Shown one piece after another: positions 56,115-62,645 of a stretch of 64,000 nt of DNA; the first letter of the stretch is position 1; each line of letters starts with the position of its first letter. The DNA is taken from the NCBI RefSeq assembly GCF_024347675.1, contig NZ_AP024882.1:1364001-1428000 (forward strand), written 5' to 3'. The position numbers were made by a program, and so were the translations under genes. The stretch is from Vibrio ishigakensis. GTDB taxonomy: Bacteria > Pseudomonadota > Gammaproteobacteria > Enterobacterales > Vibrionaceae. The notes under the pieces were generated by a model. The model was not told the DNA's origin, did no database searches, and saw only the letters and a list, made by a program, of their open reading frames with translations.

Positions 56115-56131
56115 TTCAATATGCGTGCCAA
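56115..56131 (-). promoter_or_regulatory. Sigma-54 promoter element upstream of the LruC-domain gene
   Basis: On the minus strand TTGGCACG-CATA-TTGAA: the -24 box is perfect and the GG-to-GA spacing is ten bases, with the -12 GC read as GA. The predicted start site lies about 35 bases from ATG 56068. Confidence 0.65.
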
Positions 56132-56167
56132 CTATTTGGTGGCTAATTGAAGGCGTTTTATTTCAAT

Positions 56168-56186
56168 TTGAGAAAGGCACTCTCAA
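56168..56186. promoter_or_regulatory. Candidate activator-binding palindrome (SypG-like)
   Basis: TTGAGA-N7-TCTCAA inverted repeat, whose minus strand contains TTCTCA-AAT-TGA. It is centred about 48 bp upstream of the -24 box. The TTCTCA half-site recurs upstream of sypM and sypP. Confidence 0.5.
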
Positions 56187-56209
56187 TATAAGAATGTGTT
56201 TGATAACTG

Positions 56210-56236
56210 AAAAAAAAAAGCCCACCGAAGTGGGCA
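56210..56236 (-). terminator. Terminator of the syp operon (after sypR)
   Basis: Minus-strand GCCCAC-TTCG-GTGGGC stem with UUCG loop followed by ten T residues, 26 bases past the sypR stop; very strong. Confidence 0.93.
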
Positions 56237-56261
56237 AAGGGACAAGGAGAGAGTGATGTCA

Positions 56262-56903
56262 TTAACGGCCGCGACCGTCCACCATTATGATCAGAGTTTT
56301 AAAGGCGATTGATAGATCTGTTATCAACCAAGTGGTTAGGTTTGCGTGCGAGAGCGCGTAGCTGTGGTCATAACCAACCTTAGAGCGAACGTCTTCAATA
56401 CTGGTATCGTAACCTTGGTTTACCTGTGCAAGACCTGTAATGCCAGGCAGTACGCCATAGGTTCGGTCAGCGAAGAATGGAATTTCTGTCTCTAGGGTTT
56501 GGTAGAAGCTTGGTCGCTCAGGACGAGGGCCAATCAAAGACATCTCACCTTTTAATACGTTCATTAGCTGAGGAAGTTCATCAAGGCGAGACTTTCTTAA
56601 AAAGCGTCCTACGGCTGTGATGCGAGGATCATTTTCTGTTGCCCATACCGCGCCCGATCTTGCCTCTGCGTCTTGATACATGGTTCTAAATTTTATGATT
56701 TCAAAAAGCTGCATCTGCTCGGGTGTAGAGCGGCCTACTCGAAGTTGTTTGTAGAAGATAGGGCCTCGCGAGTTGATAGCGATAGCCAGAGCGATAAATG
56801 GAAACAATGGTAGCGTAAGGAGTAGAACCAGACCTGCGCCTGCAAGGTCAAACACGCGCTTGGCGGTGCCTACATTTTTATTGCAATTAGTTAAAGCGTA
56901 CAT
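56262..56903 (-). CDS. sypR: Initiating sugar-phosphate transferase, SypR-like
   Basis: A 213-residue polyprenyl-phosphate phosphoglycosyltransferase of the short (PglC-like) type. One N-terminal helix (VFDLAGAGLVLLLTLPLFP) precedes the catalytic part with KFRTMYQDAE, RFLRKSRLDELPQLMNVLKG, SLIGPRPER and a PGITGLAQVNQG segment. It adds the first sugar phosphate to undecaprenyl phosphate. Last gene of the transcript. Order and size match sypR, the last gene of the V. fischeri syp cluster. Confidence 0.88.
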   Translation of the reverse strand: MYALTNCNKNVGTAKRVFDLAGAGLVLLLTLPLFPFIALAIAINSRGPIFYKQLRVGRSTPEQMQLFEIIKFRTMYQDAEARSGAVWATENDPRITAVGRFLRKSRLDELPQLMNVLKGEMSLIGPRPERPSFYQTLETEIPFFADRTYGVLPGITGLAQVNQGYDTSIEDVRSKVGYDHSYALSHANLTTWLITDLSIAFKTLIIMVDGRGR

Positions 56904-56917
56904 AAGAAATTCCTTTT

Positions 56918-58081
56918 CTAGTGTTTACGGGCTAGATAGCTAAGGCCACCGATCAAATTGGCTGTATGACCAGATAGCAAATAATGAATTAGTTGTAGTG
57001 GTTTAAACTTCAGAACGACTGGTGCTGCCACACCCAAGATACCTGTGAGATATATAGAGACCTGTCCCCAGAACAGCCATTGAAAAGGGGTTACTTCGTA
57101 TAATGCAAGGCTTGTGCCTAGACATATCAGCATCAGGTAAGGGGTGAGTAGGCGAAGTCCTTTCCCAGAGAAAAAAGCGAATGCGATAGTGCGAAACTTG
57201 GGATGGAACAGTTTAAGTAACACCAAGGCTTGCTGCATATTACCAGCTGAGATACGAAGGCGACGCTTAAAGTCTTGCGTAAGGTCCGTTGGTTCAAGCT
57301 CAGTTGCAACTACATTGGTTTCATAGTGCGCCTCATAGCCTTTACTTACAATCTGCATTGGCAGAATGAAGTCATCATTGATGGTGTTGTCGTCTAGAGT
57401 CTCAAACAGTTTGCTTCTAAATGAGTAGAAAGCGCCGTGTGAGCCAATGCTTGTGGCAAGGTCTGCTTCCGCACATTTGATCAAGCCCTGATAGCGCCAG
57501 TATTGCTCTTCGCCCTCACTGCCAGCTTGCAATAGAGTGTAGGTTCCGTTCACCACGCCTACATTCTCGTCTTGGAAGTGTTTAGCGCAGACTAAAAGGG
57601 CGTCAACCGATACCAGTGCTGAGACATCGCTCAATACGGTTACGTCACTAGTCACCATGCGCATCGCTTGGTTGATTCGTGCGACTTTACCTCGGTTGAC
57701 TCCATCATCGAAGATTTCAAATAGTGTATCCGAGCAGATGGCTTCTTGTATGGTCATACGCGCAATGCTTGCTGTGTCGTCGCTACAACCGTCGCACAAT
57801 ATGATCACTCTTAATTTATCTCTCGGATAATCCAAGCAAGCAATATTGCGGATTTTCTCTGCAATCCACTCTTGCTCGTTGTAAGCAGGCACCACGAAAC
57901 TTACTGAAGGTAGATCTTTATCATCGTGCTGAGTTTTGTAATTTCTATCAGAAGTAATCGACTTAGGTTTAGTGCGACTAACCAAAAACTTAAGCAGCAG
58001 GGGATAACCGACATGGTGGTAGATAATTAAGAGACTCGCTACAGTGAACAGAGCGGCTAAACCTATTTGCAAATTGGTCAT
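56918..58081 (-). CDS. sypQ: Family 2 glycosyltransferase, SypQ-like
   Basis: A 387-residue inner-membrane glycosyltransferase: one N-terminal helix, a GT2 domain (about 48-290) with VPAYNEQEWI, LCDGCSDDT, the metal-site VLSDVSA, and RRLRISAGNMQQ in place of the QxxRW acceptor motif, then about three C-terminal helices. It resembles synthase-type transferases that extend the chain at the membrane. Start overlaps the upstream stop (TAATG), so it is translationally coupled to sypP. sypR follows by 14 bp. Confidence 0.88.
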   Translation of the reverse strand: MTNLQIGLAALFTVASLLIIYHHVGYPLLLKFLVSRTKPKSITSDRNYKTQHDDKDLPSVSFVVPAYNEQEWIAEKIRNIACLDYPRDKLRVIILCDGCSDDTASIARMTIQEAICSDTLFEIFDDGVNRGKVARINQAMRMVTSDVTVLSDVSALVSVDALLVCAKHFQDENVGVVNGTYTLLQAGSEGEEQYWRYQGLIKCAEADLATSIGSHGAFYSFRSKLFETLDDNTINDDFILPMQIVSKGYEAHYETNVVATELEPTDLTQDFKRRLRISAGNMQQALVLLKLFHPKFRTIAFAFFSGKGLRLLTPYLMLICLGTSLALYEVTPFQWLFWGQVSIYLTGILGVAAPVVLKFKPLQLIHYLLSGHTANLIGGLSYLARKH

Positions 58082-59166
58082 TATGCATACTCCTTCTTAA
58101 CCGCAAGTTGGGCATATTTTTGCGTCATGATTTGGATAGAATGATGAGTTTGAACATACTCTCGCAGATAATTAGAGTTACCCTGTAACCCTGCTTTGAG
58201 CGCTTGTGATAAGCCAATGACGCCTCTATGCTTCACCAGCAGTGAGCCTTGTGGCGCCAAGGTTTCAGAGGTGGCACCAACATCCGTAGCGACGGTGCGA
58301 CAGCCACATGATTGAGCCTCTAGCGTGGCAAGAGGGAAGCCTTCGCATTGTGATGGCTGACAAAATAGGTCTAGGGCACTGTAAAAATGGTCGACGTGCT
58401 CAATTTGCCCTAAAAAATAGACACGGTTTTCTAGACCAAGTGAGCTAGCCAAGTCTTTTAGTTGTTCTTTTTGGCTGCCAGAACCTGCAATCGCTAGGGC
58501 GATATCTTGAGGAAGAAAGCGCATTGCTTTGATAAGAAGAGCATGGCCTTTCACCGTCTCTAGTCGACCGGCACAACCCACCAGTGTTTTACCTTGGGGT
58601 AAGCCAAACAGCTGTCGTGAAAGGGCTTGAGATCGTGGCTTAAATTTATTGCAGTCTATACCGTTGGTAATGGTACTGATTTTAACGGTAGGGAAGTGAC
58701 GTTGTAGCTTTTTAGCAACCAAATCAGCATCGGCTACCAGCCTTGGCTTGGCAATCTTTAGCAGCAGCTTTTCAAGCATCTGGTGCTTTGGATTATCTAG
58801 GTGCCAAGCATCGTGTTCGGTGTGGATATGGGTGAGGTTCAGTCCTTTTAATGCTAGGCCTGCATAGATAAGAGGCCCGATATGATGAGAGTGCACCACA
58901 TCCACATCTAAGCTCGAAACAACACTTCTGATCCTTGCACTTAGAGTGAAAGAAAAGCCTGAGTCTTTGTTCATAAAGATGAGCTTGTCAGAAAAGGCTT
59001 CCAGTCTTGGCCAAGCTTCAACAGCTTCTTGTTTGTTTCCTTCAAGGCTTAGGATATAGGTGTCCCCTGAGCCTGTTCTTAGCATCTCTAATGCCAAACT
59101 CTCTATACCGCCAGGGCGTAGATGTTGAACTATGTGTAGGCTTCGTCCTTGATTTAGTCGCTTCAT
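58081..59166 (-). CDS. sypP: Family 4 glycosyltransferase, SypP-like
   Basis: A 361-residue GT-B glycosyltransferase: LRPGGIESLALEM near the N-terminus, GCAGRLETVKGHALLIKAM in the middle and the E-x7-E motif EGFPLATLEAQSCG near residue 285. ATG 59166 follows GAGGAG; the frame extends upstream but has no site. A sigma-54-like promoter lies about 35-50 bp upstream, after a terminator, so sypP starts a separate transcription unit sypP-Q-R. Sugar specificity unknown. Confidence 0.88.
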   Translation of the reverse strand: MKRLNQGRSLHIVQHLRPGGIESLALEMLRTGSGDTYILSLEGNKQEAVEAWPRLEAFSDKLIFMNKDSGFSFTLSARIRSVVSSLDVDVVHSHHIGPLIYAGLALKGLNLTHIHTEHDAWHLDNPKHQMLEKLLLKIAKPRLVADADLVAKKLQRHFPTVKISTITNGIDCNKFKPRSQALSRQLFGLPQGKTLVGCAGRLETVKGHALLIKAMRFLPQDIALAIAGSGSQKEQLKDLASSLGLENRVYFLGQIEHVDHFYSALDLFCQPSQCEGFPLATLEAQSCGCRTVATDVGATSETLAPQGSLLVKHRGVIGLSQALKAGLQGNSNYLREYVQTHHSIQIMTQKYAQLAVKKEYA

Positions 59167-59199
59167 GATAAGCTCCTCACTTTCCTTTGCTTTAGGTAT

Positions 59200-59216
59200 T
59201 GCAGGAGCTGTGCCAA
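59200..59216 (-). promoter_or_regulatory. Sigma-54 promoter element upstream of sypP
   Basis: Minus strand TTGGCAC-AGCTC-CTGCA: perfect -24 TGGCAC, conserved -12 GC, spacing of ten bases between GG and GC. The predicted start site lies about 24 bases before ATG 59166. Confidence 0.72.
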
Positions 59217-59243
59217 CTAAATGATTGGATTTTGGCTGATTTT

Positions 59244-59278
59244 TTCTCATTTTGAATTTGAAAACGACAAATTGAGAA
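59244..59278. promoter_or_regulatory. Two TTCTCA half-sites upstream of sypP (SypG-like)
   Basis: TTCTCA on plus at 59244-59249 (TTCTCA-TTT-TGA) and on minus at 59273-59278 (TTCTCA-ATT-TGT) form a spaced inverted repeat centred about 47 bp upstream of the -24 box. Confidence 0.5.
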
Positions 59279-59288
59279 TCAATAGAGA

Positions 59289-59319
59289 CAAAACTCCCAG
59301 CGCTTGGCTGGGAGTTTTG
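59289..59319 (-). terminator. Terminator between sypO and the sypP promoter
   Basis: Perfect 13-bp arms CAAAACTCCCAGC/GCTGGGAGTTTTG with a five-base loop, 22 bases past the sypO stop. On the minus strand the arm ends in TTTTG rather than a long U-run. Confidence 0.8.
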
Positions 59320-59340
59320 TATTGGCTGGGTGTTTTAACT

Positions 59341-60756
59341 TTAGTAAGTTTGAGTGAGGACCAGCACCTTTGGCGGTGCTTTAATATCTCTTGGATTGCG
59401 TACGGTGGAATCAAATAGCTCCATTAATATAGCCAGCCCAATTCCAAGTCCAATTCCCGCAAATACTCCAGCAATAACGAATATTATCGAAGGGAGGTTT
59501 GATGGTCTGCTCGGAGTATAGGGCCTATCGATAATTTTAACGCGCTTAGACTCTTCAAATTCACCCAGCGAGCCGGTCAGTTGAGCCATTTCGTAACGCT
59601 GTACCAGTTCTTCATATAGCTGCTGTTTAAGTTCTACATCGCGCTTTAATCTGTGGATCTGTTTAACTTTATCACCAAATCCTTCTGCTACTTTCTCTTG
59701 CTTTTCAATCATGGTTCGGAGAGTAGCGGTTTCTTCTTTTAAAGACTCATAGCGGCCGCGAACTTCTTGTAGACTCTGCAATTGAGACATAAGGAGGGGC
59801 TGTACCGAGCCAGAAATCTGCAGCTTTTGACTGCTGGCCATATCCCACAATTGATCGCTGTTTAGGGTAGGCGTGTCGGAACTCAAAAGCAGGGTGCGCT
59901 CTTCCTCTAAGCGATCTAGTTCTCGCTGCTTAGCTTGCACCGCACTGTGGTTATCTGTGTACTTGGCGCGAAGCAGCGTAAGCTCACTGCGGTTCTCAAT
60001 GATCCTCTCTTCTATGCGGCCAATCACAGGATTGGTCTTGGACAGTTGTTGATCTAAGCTACCTAAACTTTTGCTCACACCCACCAGTTCCGCTTCTTTT
60101 TCGGCAAGGGTTTGCTTTAAAGAAGCGATACGCGAGTAGGTTTGCGATTGAAGCTCAGGGGTAAGCGCTGAGTGCTGATTGGTATAGTCGGCCAGAGCTT
60201 GCTCTGATTGCTGAAGTTGGGCAAATCGTTGGTCAATATGCTTTTTTAGAAACTGACTTGAATCACGGATAGAAGAGCGCTCTGGAGCTAGAAGCTGTTC
60301 GATAAAATGGGTGGTAATGGACTCAAGCATCTCCTTCATTCCCTCAGGATTGGATGAGGTGTATTGGATCTTTAGAAGATCCTTACCCATCTGATTGACC
60401 CTAAGGTGCGCGGCAATATTTTGGATGACTCGCTCTTTTTCCGCTTCCGTCGTGTTTTCGTTGATTAACCCTTGTTCCAAGGCAACTTTTTGCAGGATGT
60501 GGCGGCTTTTTAATAGAGTCTGCACCGCATTTAGACGCTCATTAAGCATCGCGGATACCGCTATGTCTTGCAGAAATGGATTCATCTTAGCGGTTTCTTG
60601 GATAAGCATGCTAGTGTGCGCGGTGTAAGAGAGCGGTGCTAACTTAGAGACGCCAAGAGCTACAAATGGCAATACCAAGATAGGCACAACAATCACCCAT
60701 CTGCGACGCCAGGCTGCCAAGAAGATAAGCAAGAATCTTTGCTTTAGTTCACTCAT
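59341..60756 (-). CDS. sypO: Polysaccharide chain-length regulator, SypO-like
   Basis: A 471-residue polysaccharide co-polymerase: N-terminal helix (WVIVVPILVLPFVALGVS), long periplasmic coiled-coil region (about 160-410), then the Pro-rich RPYTPSRPSNLP motif and a second helix (IIFVIAGVFAGIGLGIGLAIL). It has no tyrosine-kinase domain, so it is of the Wzz type. It sets the length of the polymer made by the Wzy-like protein. ATG 60756 has GGAGGC upstream and overlaps the end of sypN by four bases. Confidence 0.88.
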   Translation of the reverse strand: MSELKQRFLLIFLAAWRRRWVIVVPILVLPFVALGVSKLAPLSYTAHTSMLIQETAKMNPFLQDIAVSAMLNERLNAVQTLLKSRHILQKVALEQGLINENTTEAEKERVIQNIAAHLRVNQMGKDLLKIQYTSSNPEGMKEMLESITTHFIEQLLAPERSSIRDSSQFLKKHIDQRFAQLQQSEQALADYTNQHSALTPELQSQTYSRIASLKQTLAEKEAELVGVSKSLGSLDQQLSKTNPVIGRIEERIIENRSELTLLRAKYTDNHSAVQAKQRELDRLEEERTLLLSSDTPTLNSDQLWDMASSQKLQISGSVQPLLMSQLQSLQEVRGRYESLKEETATLRTMIEKQEKVAEGFGDKVKQIHRLKRDVELKQQLYEELVQRYEMAQLTGSLGEFEESKRVKIIDRPYTPSRPSNLPSIIFVIAGVFAGIGLGIGLAILMELFDSTVRNPRDIKAPPKVLVLTQTY

Positions 60757-61856
60757 AGTGCCTCCAACAAGGTGTCTAGGTAATGAGATTTGTTCTCCCA
60801 ACTGTGCGCTCTGGCAATCTCAGGGTTTGGTGCAGTCAGTTGGCTAGGACTTTGTAGCCACTCAACGATTTGTTCTGCGCTTTGGTAGATGTTTAACTCA
60901 CTACTGTATATATCAACAGCTGGATAGCTTGAAGTGATAATCGGTGTACCGGCAGTTATATACTCTAATAATTTCAGAGGGTTACAGGCTTGTATCTGTT
61001 CGTTGTTTTTAAAGGGAAGCCAGCTTGCTCTCCAGTTTTGTACATAGCTAGGTAATTCATGGTGAGGTTTGGGGCCAAGTAGGTGAATATTATCTAACTC
61101 TTTAAACGGATTATCAGATAGCTCATTTTTGCCAATAAAGACGAAATCCCAGTTGGGCATATACTCGGCAACTGTGTTGATAAGCTCGTAATCAAGCCAC
61201 TCAGACAAACTTCCGTAGAATCCAACTACAGGTTTAGAGCTTGGAAGATCGGCAGCGGGCTTTACCTTGGTATTAAACAGTTCAAAGGAAACGCCATGCT
61301 TTAATAGCTGGGTTTTTTCTTTGGTGAATCGAGTGCGTAGTACTTCGCTGGCGGTGAGTACTAGATTGGCTTTTTGGGCTAACTTTTGTTCATGCTTTGC
61401 TACCGTTTTGTGGTCTACACCTGCAAGGGCTGAGAAGTCATCGCCACAGTAGTAAACGTTGGCCGACTCGTTTAACTCACCGCATAGGTCTGCAGTAGTA
61501 GGCAGTGATGACCAAAGGATTGGGTTTTTAAGCTGGTGTCGCTCAATAAGACTTTGAAGTTGTCGCTTCATTAACCATTTAGCCAAGACACGCTCTGCAC
61601 TGCCGCTTGGCGCAGGTATGGTCTTAATATTGACCACCTTGATGTGGCTAGGTACATGACTTGTAATACTTGAAGTGGCTGAAGGAAGAAGTTTGTTCAA
61701 AGCACGGCGGGCATCTTTTAGTGACAGTTTTGGTTTACGCAGTCCGATAGAATTGACCCATAGGATCTTGCGCTCACTATTTAAGTGAGTAATCAGATGT
61801 TGAGTGCTCGAGGGAAGACCACCGAAGTCTTCACCAAATACGATAAGATCACGCAT
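60753..61856 (-). CDS. sypN: Glycosyltransferase, SypN-like
   Basis: A 367-residue GT-B-like glycosyltransferase. Recognisable elements are VFGEDFGGLPSSTQHLITHL at the N-terminus, YYCGDDFSALAG, GFYGSLSEWLDYELI, and CNPLKLLEYITAGTPIITSSYPA near the C-terminus with the conserved Glu. ATG 61856 follows GGAGG. It overlaps the acetyltransferase gene upstream by eight bases and sypO downstream by four. Sugar donor unknown. Confidence 0.85.
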   Translation of the reverse strand: MRDLIVFGEDFGGLPSSTQHLITHLNSERKILWVNSIGLRKPKLSLKDARRALNKLLPSATSSITSHVPSHIKVVNIKTIPAPSGSAERVLAKWLMKRQLQSLIERHQLKNPILWSSLPTTADLCGELNESANVYYCGDDFSALAGVDHKTVAKHEQKLAQKANLVLTASEVLRTRFTKEKTQLLKHGVSFELFNTKVKPAADLPSSKPVVGFYGSLSEWLDYELINTVAEYMPNWDFVFIGKNELSDNPFKELDNIHLLGPKPHHELPSYVQNWRASWLPFKNNEQIQACNPLKLLEYITAGTPIITSSYPAVDIYSSELNIYQSAEQIVEWLQSPSQLTAPNPEIARAHSWENKSHYLDTLLEAL

Positions 61857-62586
61857 CTTGAACCTCCTTTTGGTCACCTGAGATATCCTTGATGACCTTC
61901 GCTGGGTTACCCGCTGCAATAACGTAATCAGGGATATCCTTGGTGACTACACTGCCAGCGGCGATGACTGCGCCTTTTCCTATAGTCACACCGGATTTAA
62001 CTATGACATTACTTCCAAGCCAGGCGTCTTTCTTTAGATGGATCTCTCCGGTTTGGTTTAGGGTGTCAGGCATACCTCGTGCGCGCGCGTTTGCATCGAT
62101 GGGATGACCTGAATATCCAAACAGGTTACATCCACCGGCAATACGCACGTTATCTTCAATAATGACCCGACTGCTGACAGCGATGGTTACCTGCCAACCG
62201 ATGCCGACATTGTTACCAATAAAAAGCAGAGGCTCTGGATAGTGGCTACTGGCTGAAAAGGTGGTTTGTCCGGATATACGGCAGTTGTGCCCAATCTCTA
62301 TATTTAGTGGGCCGGAAACAAAAGGTGTTCCGGTATAAAGAAGGAATTGTTTGCCTACACGGTTGCAGCGACCTTTGAATGCGGGTGTGTAGACCAGTGC
62401 TTGTGTGAAGAAGGTCATTGCCGAGCTCAGGGTTTGATATCCTATGCGCACTGCCTTGCAATACAGTATAGGTAGAGGCAGGTCTGCGGTTCTCATCGAT
62501 TTAACCAGATTAAACAGACGGCGCTTCATGGGACTGTCGCCTTGTTTTAGCCAAGTCTTAAGCTGATGTTGAGTGAAAAGAGTCAT
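61849..62586 (-). CDS. sypM: Left-handed beta-helix acetyltransferase, SypM-like
   Basis: A 245-residue O-acetyltransferase with hexapeptide repeats forming a left-handed beta-helix in the second half (about 110-235): IEIGHNCRISG, IGNNVGIGW, IIEDNVRIAGGC, DAWLGSNVIVKSGVTIGKGAVIAAGSVVTKDIPDY. The His in YSGHPID fits the acceptor-activating residue. It decorates the polysaccharide or its precursors. ATG 62586 has AAGGA upstream and a sigma-54-like element 40-55 bp before it. Confidence 0.87.
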   Translation of the reverse strand: MTLFTQHQLKTWLKQGDSPMKRRLFNLVKSMRTADLPLPILYCKAVRIGYQTLSSAMTFFTQALVYTPAFKGRCNRVGKQFLLYTGTPFVSGPLNIEIGHNCRISGQTTFSASSHYPEPLLFIGNNVGIGWQVTIAVSSRVIIEDNVRIAGGCNLFGYSGHPIDANARARGMPDTLNQTGEIHLKKDAWLGSNVIVKSGVTIGKGAVIAAGSVVTKDIPDYVIAAGNPAKVIKDISGDQKEVQDA

Positions 62587-62625
62587 TCGTCGTCCTTGAT
62601 ATTTCTTGTTTCCTACCAAGGGTGT

Positions 62626-62642
62626 TACATAAAGCGTGCCAG
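62626..62642 (-). promoter_or_regulatory. Sigma-54-like element upstream of sypM
   Basis: Minus strand CTGGCACG-CTTT-ATGTA: perfect -24 region and correct ten-base spacing, but the -12 GC reads GT, so it is weaker than the sypP element. Confidence 0.5.
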
Positions 62643-62645
62643 TTT

